From NCBI RefSeq assembly GCF_017094465.1, contig NZ_CP064791.1, positions 930,001 through 994,000 of the forward strand: 64,000 nt of DNA. The letters are read 5' to 3'. Each line of letters opens with the position of its first letter. The first letter of the stretch is position 1. The translations under genes were made by a program, and so were the position numbers. The notes beneath the pieces were generated by a model that was not told the origin of the DNA, did no database searches, and saw nothing but the letters and a program-made list of their open reading frames with translations. Of this stretch, positions 20,677-29,778 are shown piece after piece. Source of the stretch: Halapricum desulfuricans (GTDB lineage: Archaea > Halobacteriota > Halobacteria > Halobacteriales > Haloarculaceae).

Positions 20677-22571
20677 CCGAGCGCAAGCAGTTTCGCGACC
20701 TCGCGACGCCGTTGGAACTCCATTCGGCAATAGAGGCGCTGGACATCGGGGCCGGGACGGAATCGGTCGGGCTACTGGACGCCGACGGCCGCGTCGCGGC
20801 CGAGCGGATCGACGCCGCCATCGACGTACCGGGGTTCGATCGCTCGACGATGGACGGATACGCCGTCCGGGCTACCGACACGTTCGACGCCTCCGAGGGC
20901 GATCCTTTCGTGGCCGACCTCGCCGGCGCCGTCGACGCCGGGGAGCGCCCCGAGACGGACGTCTCCGCGGGAACGGTTGTCAGTGTCGCGACGGGTGCGC
21001 CGCTGCCCTCGGGTGCTGACGCAGTGGTCCCGGTCGAGCGCACGACCCGACGTGAGGCCGACGATAGCACCGTCGTCGAGATCCGAACGGCCGTCGCGCC
21101 GGGGGACAACGTCATGCACAGCGGCGACGACGTGGCCGCCGGCGACCGGGCCGTCGGTCCGGGGACAGTGCTGACGACGCGAGACGTGGGACTGCTCGCC
21201 GCTCTCGGCGTCGAGACGGTCCTGGTCGTCGAGTCGCCGTCGGTTGGGATCGTCTCGACCGGGAACGAACTCGTGCGACCGGGCGAGGCCCTCGAGACCG
21301 AGCGCGGCCAGATCTACGACCTCAACACGTACGCGCTGGCGGCGGCAGTCCGAGCGGCCGGCGGCCGGCCGGAGGTCGTGCCACACGTCGCCGACGATTA
21401 CGAGACGATGCACGAGACGCTACAGTCGGTCGGCGAGCGGTGTGAACTCGTCCTCTCTTCGGGCTCGACGAGCGCGAGTGACACCGACGTGCTCTATCGG
21501 GTCGTCGACGACCACGGATCGCTCGATCTCCACGGTGTGGCGGTCAAGCCCGGCCGCCCGACGATCGTCGGGGAGATCGCCGACACTCCCTACGTCGGCC
21601 TCCCCGGCAACCCCGTCTCGGCGCTGAGTATTTTCCGGACCTTCGTCGCGCCTGCGATTCGGGAGGCGGCCGGTCGACCGCCCGAATCCGCTCCCACGCT
21701 CGTGGGGGAGATGGCGGTCCCGAAGCGCTACACCGAAGGGCGGACGTACCTGCTCCCGGTCGCCGTCATCGAGGACGGGGTGGGCGACGTGCTCGTCTAC
21801 CCGGTCGACAAGGGAAGCGGGGCGATTACCAGTCTCACCGAGGCCGACGGCGTCGTCGAAATGGCGCCCGAGACCGAGCTGCTCGACCGGGGCGAGTCCG
21901 TCACTGTCGAGCTGTTCTCCGCGGAGACGCGCCCGCCGTCGGTGCTCGCCATCGGCGAGTCTGACCCGCTGCTCTCGCGGTTGCTCGACCGGCTCGACGG
22001 GCCGCGCTATCTCCCCCACGGGAGTGCCGAGGGCCGTCGCCGTCTCCGCGATGGGATCCCGGATTTCGCCCTGCTCGACGAGGACGACGCCGATGTCGCT
22101 GCTGGCGATACCCTCGCCACGTACACCCGCGAATGGGGGCTGATCGTCCCGGCGGGCAATCCTGACGACGTGTCGGAACTGACTGACCTCTTCGAGGTGG
22201 AGGGGTTCTACAACCTCCCGCAGTCGTCGGCCCTACGGTCGACTTTCGACCACGCCTTCGGCGAGATGGCCGCCGAATCCGGTGTGTCAAGACACGATCT
22301 CACTGATCGGATCCATGGCTACGACCGGACGGTATCCGGCATTCGGAGTCCGGCCCGTCGCGTGGCCGAGGGATCGGCGACAGTCGGACTCGGGCTTCGC
22401 TTCGCCGAAACGGCGCTCGACGTTGATTTCGTGCCGATCGGCACACAACGGCTCAGCGTCGTTGCGGCCCCCGATCGTCTCGGCAAGTCCGGCATGCGGA
22501 CGCTCCAATCAGTGCTTGAACGCGAACTCGATTCGATCGCCGAGTCGACGCCGGGATATAACATACACTGA
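20673..22571 (+). CDS. moeA: MoeA fused to a periplasmic-binding-protein-like domain
   Basis: 632 aa. Residues 1-420 form a second MoeA (DVPGFDRSTMDGYAVRA, ATGAPLPSGADAVVPVE, GIVSTGNELVRPGE, KPGRPTIVGE). Residues 425-632 form the cytoplasmic PBP-like domain (PF12727 type): LAIGESDPLLSRLLDRL to SATVGLGLRFAE and FVPIGTQRLSVVA, which in homologues is thought to bind the oxyanion or cofactor. The GTG start at 20673 overlaps the previous stop. The fusion is common in archaea. It completes the co-directional run begun at 15355. Confidence 0.92.
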   Translation: MTERKQFRDLATPLELHSAIEALDIGAGTESVGLLDADGRVAAERIDAAIDVPGFDRSTMDGYAVRATDTFDASEGDPFVADLAGAVDAGERPETDVSAGTVVSVATGAPLPSGADAVVPVERTTRREADDSTVVEIRTAVAPGDNVMHSGDDVAAGDRAVGPGTVLTTRDVGLLAALGVETVLVVESPSVGIVSTGNELVRPGEALETERGQIYDLNTYALAAAVRAAGGRPEVVPHVADDYETMHETLQSVGERCELVLSSGSTSASDTDVLYRVVDDHGSLDLHGVAVKPGRPTIVGEIADTPYVGLPGNPVSALSIFRTFVAPAIREAAGRPPESAPTLVGEMAVPKRYTEGRTYLLPVAVIEDGVGDVLVYPVDKGSGAITSLTEADGVVEMAPETELLDRGESVTVELFSAETRPPSVLAIGESDPLLSRLLDRLDGPRYLPHGSAEGRRRLRDGIPDFALLDEDDADVAAGDTLATYTREWGLIVPAGNPDDVSELTDLFEVEGFYNLPQSSALRSTFDHAFGEMAAESGVSRHDLTDRIHGYDRTVSGIRSPARRVAEGSATVGLGLRFAETALDVDFVPIGTQRLSVVAAPDRLGKSGMRTLQSVLERELDSIAESTPGYNIH

Positions 22572-22606
22572 TGCCGAGTAAAGCGCGTGCGAGACGAACT
22601 CACTGA

Positions 22607-22849
22607 TCAGTGCGTGAACAGGAGTAGCTGGTCGTCGGTCCGGACCAGACAGAACGGGCCGGGCGGCGACTGGAAGGTGTTCGTCCGCTTCTCGGAGACG
22701 AATAGCTCCTCGAAGGGCTTTCCGCAGGCCGGACACTCGAAGCTCCCGCGGTTCTCCAGTTGCATCGTCCGTCGGGTTTCCTTGCGGAGTTTGAACCCCT
22801 CTCGATACTCGTGGACGTCGAACCCGTCCGATACGTCCAGTCGCGCCAT
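22607..22849 (-). CDS. Small haloarchaeal zinc-ribbon-like protein (DUF7385-like)
   Basis: 80 aa, starting MARLDVSDGFDVHEYREGF. CPAC at residues 39-42 and Cys67 give a partial zinc-ribbon pattern, with only three cysteines. It resembles a haloarchaeal family I recall under the name DUF7385 (flagella-cluster-type protein), but this was not searched. Function unknown. Convergent with the MoeA fusion (35 bases) and divergent from msrB. Confidence 0.7.
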   Translation of the reverse strand: MARLDVSDGFDVHEYREGFKLRKETRRTMQLENRGSFECPACGKPFEELFVSEKRTNTFQSPPGPFCLVRTDDQLLLFTH

Positions 22850-22991
22850 ACCTTCGTTTCGGGAACCGTCACAATAAGGGCCGGGCTAGCCGCTCGCGTC
22901 CGGATCTGGCAGGCCTGCGTGTCGCCGGCTCCCCGGCGTGATGTCTGCCGACTCCAGTGTACATATACGCCTCGCGCCGGTAGAGAGAGGT

Positions 22992-23405
22992 ATGACTGAC
23001 ACTCAGACGCCAGACGACATCCCGGGGAGCGACGAGGAGTGGCGCGAGATTCTGACCGAAGAGGAGTATCACATCCTTCGCGAGCGCGGCACCGAGCCGA
23101 AGTTCAGCGGCGACCTGCTGGACGTCGACGACGACGGCGTCTTCCGGTGTGCCGGCTGTGGCGCGCCGCTGTTCGACGCCGATTCGAAGTTCGAGTCCGG
23201 TCACGGCTGGCCGAGTTTCTACGACGTCGTCGAGGAGGGTAACGTCGAGACCGAGGTCGACACCCGACACGGGATGGAACGGACGGAGGTTCTCTGTGAC
23301 TCCTGTGGCGGTCATCTCGGCCACGTCTTCGAGGACGGCCCGGAGCCGACCGGCAAGCGCTACTGCATCAACTCGGCAGCACTGGAGTTCGAAGCCGACG
23401 AGTAG
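22992..23405 (+). CDS. msrB: Peptide-methionine (R)-S-oxide reductase
   Basis: 137 aa. MsrB reduces the R epimer of methionine sulfoxide in proteins. Zinc ligands Cys53, Cys56, Cys102 and Cys105 (CAGCG, CDSCGGHLGHVF) and catalytic Cys125 in GKRYCINSAAL are present, with SGHGWPSF between them. The start at ATG 22992 matches the family; TATA-like sequence ACATATACGCC lies about 25 bases upstream. Confidence 0.95.
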   Translation: MTDTQTPDDIPGSDEEWREILTEEEYHILRERGTEPKFSGDLLDVDDDGVFRCAGCGAPLFDADSKFESGHGWPSFYDVVEEGNVETEVDTRHGMERTEVLCDSCGGHLGHVFEDGPEPTGKRYCINSAALEFEADE

Positions 23406-23463
23406 CGCGATCCGGATCACCGGAACGTTTTTGACGCTATTCGAGGTGGTTTGAGACGTGTCC

Positions 23464-24234
23464 ATGGACGACTCGCCCGAGGACGGGCCGTTGTTCGACC
23501 CGCGGATAACGAGTTACAACTGGCTGGCTGGCGTCCTTGGCGGCGTTGTGACGTTTGTCGCGGGCTATCTCGTGATGGCCGCCACGATCCTGATGCCGGA
23601 CGGCCCGCCCGAGGGACTGAGCCTTCGTGAGTTGCTCGCCGAGATTGGACGTGTGTTCTACAACGCCCATCAGGTGACGCTGGATCTCCGGCCGGCCAGC
23701 GATAACGTCGAGATAGAAGACGCCCCGAACACGGTCAACTGGAGTGATGTCGGGCCGGACAGCGTGATCACGATAAATACGGAACTGCTCGACCCAAATC
23801 AGACGATCGTCTGGAACGCAGACGTCGAGCAGATGATCCCGTATGAACAGGTCGGGCTCTATGTGTTCGATTTCAGTCAGTACCAGGAACCCGTACAGCA
23901 CGCCCAGGAGAAGCCGGAACTCCTCTATCGTCTGGTGCCCGTCATCGTATTGATCGCGGCGGGCGCGACGCTGGCGTATCTCACGCTCTCGGATTCGGAT
24001 TCGATCCACGAAGCAGTCCTCCCGGCAGTCGCGTTTTCCGGTGGGTATACTGCGGTCGCAGTTCTCGGGACGTTTTTCGTCGGACAAGAACTCGCGGGCG
24101 GTGCAGTCGTTCTCTCGCCGAACCTCGGACAGACGATCGTGTTCGCGCTGATGTACAGTCTCCTGTGTGGACTCCTCGGCAGTTACGCGATCTCGGCGTG
24201 GCGTGACCGAAACGGTCCGATTGCTAATCACTGA
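23464..24234 (+). CDS. Haloarchaeal membrane protein with a large external loop, unknown function
   Basis: 256 aa. One hydrophobic segment at about residues 20-43 is followed by a 110-residue hydrophilic Asp/Asn/Glu-rich region predicted to lie outside, then four membrane helices (about 155-255). No catalytic motif or family was recognised. GTG 23458, two codons upstream, is an equally possible start. It stands alone between msrB and surE on the same strand. Confidence 0.75.
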   Translation: MDDSPEDGPLFDPRITSYNWLAGVLGGVVTFVAGYLVMAATILMPDGPPEGLSLRELLAEIGRVFYNAHQVTLDLRPASDNVEIEDAPNTVNWSDVGPDSVITINTELLDPNQTIVWNADVEQMIPYEQVGLYVFDFSQYQEPVQHAQEKPELLYRLVPVIVLIAAGATLAYLTLSDSDSIHEAVLPAVAFSGGYTAVAVLGTFFVGQELAGGAVVLSPNLGQTIVFALMYSLLCGLLGSYAISAWRDRNGPIANH

Positions 24235-24296
24235 ACTCCTCACGTGACGACAGGATCGAGCGGTGGGCTTTTGCGGTGGCCGGCCGGAAGGAGGGT

Positions 24297-25112
24297 ATGG
24301 ATGAGGGCGAGCCGACAATTTTGCTGACGAACGACGACGGCATCGAGACCGCGGGCTTTCGGGCGCTCTATGACGCGCTCACCGACGTCGGCGATGTGAT
24401 CGCCGTCGCACCCGATAGCGACCAGAGCGCCGTCGGTCGCGCGCTGTCTGAGTCGGTGACCGTCACCGATCACGAACTCGGCTACGCGGTCGCCGGGACG
24501 CCCGCCGACTGCGTCGTCGCCGGCGTGGAGGCGTTAGTTCCCGATGTCGATCTCGTCGTCGCTGGTTGTAACGATGGGGCGAACCTCGGCGCGTACGTGC
24601 TGGGTCGGTCCGGCACGGTGAGTGCGGCTGTCGAGGCGGCCTTCTTCGGCGTGCCGGCGATCGCCGTCTCGATGTACATCCCGGTCCGGGAGGACATCAC
24701 GTTCGAGTCTATCTCGGCGGAATATGACGCCTACAGTGAGGCGACTCGGGCGGCAGCCTATCTTGCGGAGCACGCGCTTGGGGCTGGCGTGTTCGATCAC
24801 GCCGACTACCTGAACGTCAACGCGCCGATGGCTGGTGGGGAATACGGTCCGCTCGAGGATGGCGAACACGCGCCGCTGGCGATCACCGAACCCTCGAAAG
24901 TGTATCAGATGGACGCGGTCCGGGACGGCGAGCAGGTCCAGCTCTACGATCGGATCTGGGAACGGATGGCAGAAGGTGATATTCCCGATGCGAACGGAAC
25001 TGACCGTCGCGCTGTCGTCGATGGCAAGATCAGCGTCTCACCGCTGGCCGTCCCGCACACGAGCGAGCATCACGAAGCGCTCGATGCGCTGGCGGAGACG
25101 TACCCCGTGTGA
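24297..25112 (+). CDS. surE: 5'/3'-nucleotidase SurE
   Basis: 271 aa. SurE removes phosphate from nucleoside monophosphates with a divalent metal held by the N-terminal NDDG motif (ILLTNDDGIETAG, residues 8-20). Other family blocks are VAPDSDQSAVG, GTPADCVVAG and VAGCNDGANLG, which is close to the usual SG-N-GAN loop with Cys in place of Ser. Length and order are normal. The start at 24297 follows a GGAGGG purine run. Confidence 0.93.
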   Translation: MDEGEPTILLTNDDGIETAGFRALYDALTDVGDVIAVAPDSDQSAVGRALSESVTVTDHELGYAVAGTPADCVVAGVEALVPDVDLVVAGCNDGANLGAYVLGRSGTVSAAVEAAFFGVPAIAVSMYIPVREDITFESISAEYDAYSEATRAAAYLAEHALGAGVFDHADYLNVNAPMAGGEYGPLEDGEHAPLAITEPSKVYQMDAVRDGEQVQLYDRIWERMAEGDIPDANGTDRRAVVDGKISVSPLAVPHTSEHHEALDALAETYPV

Positions 25113-25131
25113 TCGCTGTTCGAGGCAGAGA

Positions 25132-25305
25132 TCAGTCTTTCATCTGCTGGAGTTTGTCCAGCAGTTCGTCCTGGTCGGCCTCGGCTTCGAAGCTGACGCC
25201 CCCGTCGTGGTCGTTGTCGTGGACGTTGACGGCTTCGTCGTCGTCGTAGTCGGCATCGCTTTGCTGGTTCTCCTGTTCGGATTCATCGTAGCTACCGAAG
25301 CCCAT
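25132..25305 (-). CDS. DUF5786-type small acidic protein
   Basis: 57 aa, starting MGFGSYDESEQENQQSD, which matches a small haloarchaeal family (DUF5786, recalled). The middle is rich in Asp, Asn and His, and the end EADQDELLDKLQQMKD is helical and amphipathic. The start at 25305 matches the family; the longer frame to 25470 runs into the promoter of the divergent carbonic anhydrase. Function unknown. Confidence 0.85.
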   Translation of the reverse strand: MGFGSYDESEQENQQSDADYDDDEAVNVHDNDHDGGVSFEAEADQDELLDKLQQMKD

Positions 25306-25425
25306 TGTATCTCTCTCTATGGAGAGCGTGCGGAAAAACCGTATGGCTTCTACACTGCCCTGGTTGTGATTCTCACTCACTGTGGCAGCCGACAGTCTCA
25401 ATTGGAGTCCGCGTGTGGCACCTGT

Positions 25426-26106
25426 ATGGATCAGACTATCCTCGAACTCCTGGAGCGCAACCGTGAGCACGCCCGGACGTTCGAGACGCGTTTCGATGAC
25501 GTCCAGGACGGCCAGCGGCCGGACGCAGTCACCGTCTGCTGTTCGGATTCGCGCGTGTTACAGGATCACATGTGGGGCAACGAGCAACCCGGCCAGTTGT
25601 TCACCTGCGGGAACATCGGCAATCGAGTCGTTCAGCGGACCGCTGACGGGGAGGTCGTCTCCGGCGACGTGCTCTACCCAATCGAGCACACAGGTACCGA
25701 AACCGCGATCGTCGTCGGCCACACCGGATGTGGGGCGGTCACGGCGACCTACGACCATCTGACGGACGGACTGTCGGAACCACCGGGGATCGAACACGCG
25801 ATCGGACTGCTGGCCCCACATCTCCGGGACGGCGTCGAGACATTGCCGGACGGTCTCGACCGGGAGGACGCGATCAATCGACTCGTCGAGTACAACGTCG
25901 ACCGCCAGGTGCAGTTCCTTCGCGAGAGTAGTGACGTTCCCGACTCGGTCACAGTCGTCGGCACCGTCTACGATTTTCAGGACGTGTACGGGGGCCGCCG
26001 TGGTGAGATTCACGTCGTCAACATCGACGGCACCCGATCGACCGCGGACCTGCGGGCGGACTACCCCGGGATCGAAGACCGGATCGATCGGCTCTGGGAG
26101 TACTGA
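25426..26106 (+). CDS. Beta-class carbonic anhydrase
   Basis: 226 aa. Beta-carbonic anhydrases interconvert CO2 and bicarbonate at a zinc held by two Cys and a His: here Cys39 with the Asp41-Arg43 dyad (CCSDSR), His99 and Cys102 (GHTGCGAV). FTCGNIGNRV is also conserved. The homologous start is ATG 25426; the in-frame upstream extension to 24835 is an out-of-frame shadow of surE. It may feed carboxylases or pH control. Confidence 0.93.
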   Translation: MDQTILELLERNREHARTFETRFDDVQDGQRPDAVTVCCSDSRVLQDHMWGNEQPGQLFTCGNIGNRVVQRTADGEVVSGDVLYPIEHTGTETAIVVGHTGCGAVTATYDHLTDGLSEPPGIEHAIGLLAPHLRDGVETLPDGLDREDAINRLVEYNVDRQVQFLRESSDVPDSVTVVGTVYDFQDVYGGRRGEIHVVNIDGTRSTADLRADYPGIEDRIDRLWEY

Positions 26107-26252
26107 CAGTGATCGCGGCCACGGTAGGTGCGCGACTATCGGGTTGTACTCGCTGCGGTAAACCGACTGATCTATCGTTTGTTTAGGTTGTCGACAGTTT
26201 CCGGCAAATATCGATGATTTAATTGAGAGGCGTCGTCAAGCGCGGACGAAAT

Positions 26253-27629
26253 ATGAGCAATTCAAACGCGGAGCGTGAGACGTGGTCGACCCGCATCGGT
26301 TTCATTCTCGCAGCGGTCGGGAGCGCTGTCGGGCTCGGCAACATCTGGCGGTTCCCCTTCCAGGTCGGTCAGGAAGGTGGTGCCGCGTTCATCGTCATGT
26401 ACCTGGCGTTTGTCGTGCTGATCGGCTTCCCGGCGATGATGGTTGAGTTCGTCGTCGGCCGAAGCACCGGTCTCAACGCCGTCGGTGGGATTCGGGAATT
26501 CGCTGGTGGCGCTTGGAAATACCTTGGTGGTTTGTTCGTTTTCATCGGGTTCGTTATCCTCTCTTACTACAGTGTCGTCGGTGGCTGGGTCCTCCGATAT
26601 GTCTTCGGCAGTGCAACGGGCGGATATATCGGCACTGCCGGCCCTGACGAGGCACCTGTTGCACAGCAGTACTTCTTCGATATCGCGTCCGGCCTTGACG
26701 CGCTTTTGTTCCACGCGCTGTTCATGGCCCTTGTCGTCCTGATCGTCGCGCTTGGCATCAAGCGCGGTATCGAACTCGGTGTGAAGATCATGGTGCCCGC
26801 AATTATCGCCATTTTTGCTATCTTGGCAGTATATGCGTCTACGCTGTCCGGTGCTGGTGAGGCGTACGCCTACTATCTATCGCCGGATCTCGGATACCTG
26901 ATCGACAACTGGAAAAGTATCGTCCCGGCCGCGGCGGGACAGGGATTCTTCACCCTTTCGCTCGGTATGGGGGTAATGATCACTTACGCTTCGTATCTCT
27001 CCGAAGACGAAAACCTCGGTATCGACGGTGGTACCATCGTCGCCTTCAATACCGGGATCTCTATTTTGACCGGCCTGATCGTCTTCCCAATTCTCTTTTC
27101 GGCTGGTGTCAGTCCCGGCGATCCCGGTGCTGGAGCGATCTTCGTTAGTGTCGCTGAGGCACTTGGAGACCTACAATTCGGACGAGCCATTGGTGTCCTG
27201 TTCTTCGCGACGGTCGCTATTGCCGCGCTGTCGTCGGCTGTCAGCCTGATCGAGGTCGTCGTCTCCTATGCGATCGACGAATTCAATGTTCCCCGCGTGC
27301 GAGCGACCGCTATCATTGGGACTTTGATTTTTGCACTCGGGATCCCCGTCACGATCGATCCCGTGATGGTGGATCTGTACGACATTTTTGCGGCCAAGAT
27401 CTTGCTGGTGCTGGGAGGTATCCTGCTTGTCACTGCGGTCTCTTGGATCTATTCCGACAAAGCACTCGCCGAACTTAGCAAAGGGATCGGCTCCTTCTCG
27501 GGTATTGGCACGGTCTGGCTCTGGACGGTTCGGGTTCCAGTACTCGTCGTGCTGATCATCTCACTGTATCTGGGCATTGATTCGTTCATCGACTTCCTTG
27601 CTGGCCCCTTCGCTGAGTTCCTGGCATAA
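26253..27629 (+). CDS. Sodium-dependent transporter, NSS (SNF) family
   Basis: 458 aa with about 11 membrane helices. The first helix carries the hallmark AAVGSAVGLGNIWRFPFQV, where LeuT homologues bind substrate and Na1/Na2. It is a secondary transporter probably moving an amino acid or similar solute with sodium; the substrate is unknown. GATTTAATTG lies about 30 bases before ATG 26253 as a TATA box. The gene is less GC-rich at third positions than its neighbours (many ATC/ATT and GGT codons), in line with high membrane-gene expression or separate ancestry. Confidence 0.92.
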   Translation: MSNSNAERETWSTRIGFILAAVGSAVGLGNIWRFPFQVGQEGGAAFIVMYLAFVVLIGFPAMMVEFVVGRSTGLNAVGGIREFAGGAWKYLGGLFVFIGFVILSYYSVVGGWVLRYVFGSATGGYIGTAGPDEAPVAQQYFFDIASGLDALLFHALFMALVVLIVALGIKRGIELGVKIMVPAIIAIFAILAVYASTLSGAGEAYAYYLSPDLGYLIDNWKSIVPAAAGQGFFTLSLGMGVMITYASYLSEDENLGIDGGTIVAFNTGISILTGLIVFPILFSAGVSPGDPGAGAIFVSVAEALGDLQFGRAIGVLFFATVAIAALSSAVSLIEVVVSYAIDEFNVPRVRATAIIGTLIFALGIPVTIDPVMVDLYDIFAAKILLVLGGILLVTAVSWIYSDKALAELSKGIGSFSGIGTVWLWTVRVPVLVVLIISLYLGIDSFIDFLAGPFAEFLA

Positions 27630-27760
27630 CCGTCGGGATACTGTATCTGCCGTTCGCGCTTCTCTGACCCTCACTCCCCGACTGCGTCATATCAACAGAT
27701 CAGTATCATGTGAACGTGATGGGGCAGTTCCCCAGGCAGTTTCCTTCTCCTACTGGGTTC

Positions 27761-28115
27761 CGGTGGGGCTGGGATTTGAACCACGCGAGGGTGGTCACTC
27801 GCTTCGCTCGTGCTCCACCTTCTCTCCTTCAAATCCAGCGTAGTGTTCAACGCGGCGCGTCAATGCGCCGCGCACTCACGGTGGGGCTGGGATTTGAACC
27901 GGACCAAGACGTTCCTGCTCGCTTCGCTGTGCGGGCTGCGACTTGTAGGCTTCAAATCCCCGTTTCAGCCGTTGCTCCTCGCGGAGTTGCTCGGAGCAAA
28001 ACGGTGGGGCTGGGATTTGAACCGAAGCCAGACGTGCTCACTCCGTTGCGCGCGACTGGCAGGCTTCAAATCCAGCGTATTGTTCGGCGCGGCGCGTCAA
28101 TGCGCCGCGCACTCA
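27761..28115 (-). repeat. Tandem array of three partial copies of the tRNA-Ser 3' end
   Basis: Downstream of the tRNA (leftward) its last 22 bases recur at 27761-27782, 27879-27900 and 28002-28023, at 114-123 base steps. Between them, segments at about 27827-27878 and 28065-28115 are nearly identical and hold a GCGCGGCGC/GCGCCGCGC hairpin; the middle spacer differs. Each unit also carries TTCAAATCC (27828, 27951, 28065), the reverse complement of GGATTTGAA in the repeat, so each can fold on itself. No integrase or other gene lies nearby. Possible remnants of attachment sites. Confidence 0.8.
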
Positions 28116-28198
28116 CGGTGGGGCTGGGATTTGAACCCAGGAGGCTTAACGCCACCTGCTTTCAAGGCAGGCGCAATGGGCCGCTCTGCCACCCCACC
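28116..28198 (-). tRNA. tRNA-Ser (TGA anticodon)
   Basis: 83 nt, class II. The acceptor GGTGGGG/CCCCACC, D-arm GCA/TGC, anticodon stem CCTGC/GCAGG with loop CTTGAAA (anticodon TGA), a long variable arm GGCGTTAAGCC-like, and T-arm CTGGG-TTCAAAT-CCCAG are all intact. The discriminator base is G, as expected for serine. The 3' CCA is not encoded. No intron. Confidence 0.93.
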
Positions 28199-28224
28199 GC
28201 AGTCACTTCTTGCGGGGCGGCCAT

Positions 28225-28983
28225 TTAATGGCTGTCGGTTTTCTCGATATCCAACCCGTCCTCGCCCTCGGCCGCGTACACGCCCCGATTCTCCGCCCAT
28301 TCGTACGTCCGGGTCGGATAGAGTCGGTCCGCTCGCGCACGCGCCCGAACGACGGAGACGACCGACGCGAGGTCGGCCCCCGTCTCGACCGGCTGCAGCG
28401 ACGGCACGAAATCCACATCCAGGTCCGCCGCCCGTGCCGCTTCGACCAGCGATGTCACTTCGGGCGGGTCGTATGCACCCTCGAAATCGATCGGTTCGCT
28501 GAAGCCGGCGTATCCGACACGGCCACCCGGTCCCGGCGAGATGACGACCGGGCTTCGCCGGAGCTTCATTGACGTCGAATCGATCCCCTGGCGGGTCACC
28601 AGCGGGACCGTCGGCTCGATCACGTGGACACTCCCTTCCTCTTCGGTATCGAGCAAGTGCCGCACGGTGTTTCCGGCCCGGGCCGCGAAGGAACTCCCGA
28701 CCTGCACCTCGTATCGAACGTCGTCCGGCTTCTCGACGGCCGCTGTGACGACTGCTTCGAGACGCCCTTTCGGCGAGACGTCGTCGTCGATATCGAGGTG
28801 CTCGCGCGGTCGGTAGTTGACGAGCAATTGCCCGCTGGCGGCTTCCGCCGCCCGGACGATGTCCGACAGCATCGCCTCGTACAGCGAGACGACTTCCGTG
28901 GCGTCGAGCGGCGTCGTTTCGACGAGTCGCTGGCCGACGACGCCCTCGATCGGTGGATCCGCGAGTACGGCGAGCGTGGTCAT
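28225..28983 (-). CDS. Conserved haloarchaeal protein, glycosyltransferase-A-like (DUF2064-type)
   Basis: 252 aa, starting MTTLAVLADPPIEG. The opening VLADPP, ETTPLDATEVVSLYEA and the later SPGPGGRVGYAGF resemble haloarchaeal proteins that I recall as DUF2064/GT-A-fold family members. No clear DxD motif was seen, so catalysis is uncertain. The start at 28983 was chosen over 29031 by homology to the remembered family opening. It is divergent from the DUF998 gene. Confidence 0.65.
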   Translation of the reverse strand: MTTLAVLADPPIEGVVGQRLVETTPLDATEVVSLYEAMLSDIVRAAEAASGQLLVNYRPREHLDIDDDVSPKGRLEAVVTAAVEKPDDVRYEVQVGSSFAARAGNTVRHLLDTEEEGSVHVIEPTVPLVTRQGIDSTSMKLRRSPVVISPGPGGRVGYAGFSEPIDFEGAYDPPEVTSLVEAARAADLDVDFVPSLQPVETGADLASVVSVVRARARADRLYPTRTYEWAENRGVYAAEGEDGLDIEKTDSH

Positions 28984-29096
28984 ACCTCCTTTCGGGCTGG
29001 CCCGGCCTTGAACGTCGCGCTTGCCGATCACGGTCCCGCCACGGGCGAGCTGTCACGGTACAAACGTCTTTCAGTCCGCGTGGTGTGGACTCATCC

Positions 29097-29723
29097 ATGG
29101 GCTGGTCGGCACGGACCCTCGGACGCTGGGCCGGCGTCGCGTCGATCAGCACCGTCTTCGGGGCCGTCCTGCTCGCTGTGGTGCTGTCGCCGGCGTTCGC
29201 GCTCGAGGCCAACGCCCTGTCCGATCTCGGCGAGCGGAGCCACCCGGCGAGTACGGGTCTGACGGTGATCGTCTTCAACGGCGGGCTGTTCGTCGGCGGC
29301 GTCCTCGGGCTGCTGTTCGCCGGGGTACTCTCGACTGCGACAGCGCGCCCCCTCTCCCGAATCGGCGCGGCCCTGTTCGGTGTCGCGGCGATATTGCTCT
29401 CCGCGATCGGCGTATTTCCCCAGGGACATCCCCTTCATTTCCCGGTCGCGTCCGGGTTTTACACCCTGTTCTCGGTGGCCGTGCTCGTGTTCGGTGTCGG
29501 GCAACTGCGCGACCGAGACACACGGTCGGCTCTGGTCTCGATGGGCGCGGGGGTCGGAAACCTCGCTGTCTGGACGGGGTGGATCACGCGGGGCGGTCTC
29601 CGGCAGCCTGGTCTCGCCATTCCGGAAATCGCCGGCGCGCTGTTCGTCGCGCTGTGGGTGCTCGTCCACGCAACCGGGCTGCGGTCGACTGACCGCCAGC
29701 CGGACGTGAGCGTTCTCGACTGA
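29097..29723 (+). CDS. DUF998 family membrane protein
   Basis: 208 aa with six predicted membrane helices. The conserved LEANALSDLGERSHPAS after the first helix and FPQGHPLHFPVASGFY in the middle are hallmarks of DUF998. The ATG at 29097 matches the family start. Function unknown; the family is widespread in archaea and actinobacteria. Confidence 0.87.
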   Translation: MGWSARTLGRWAGVASISTVFGAVLLAVVLSPAFALEANALSDLGERSHPASTGLTVIVFNGGLFVGGVLGLLFAGVLSTATARPLSRIGAALFGVAAILLSAIGVFPQGHPLHFPVASGFYTLFSVAVLVFGVGQLRDRDTRSALVSMGAGVGNLAVWTGWITRGGLRQPGLAIPEIAGALFVALWVLVHATGLRSTDRQPDVSVLD

Positions 29724-29778
29724 TCGCTGGTCCCGACGACGGAACCGTTTACTCCCCGTGGGGCGAACCGACGGGTGG

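Noticed and set aside
24835-25425. Long N-terminal extension of carbonic anhydrase
   Set aside because: The extension overlaps surE in another frame and has no homology; the family starts at 25426.
27761-28198. CRISPR-like array
   Set aside because: Repeats are the 3' end of tRNA-Ser, units are unequal (114-123 bp), two spacers are near-identical, and no cas genes are near.
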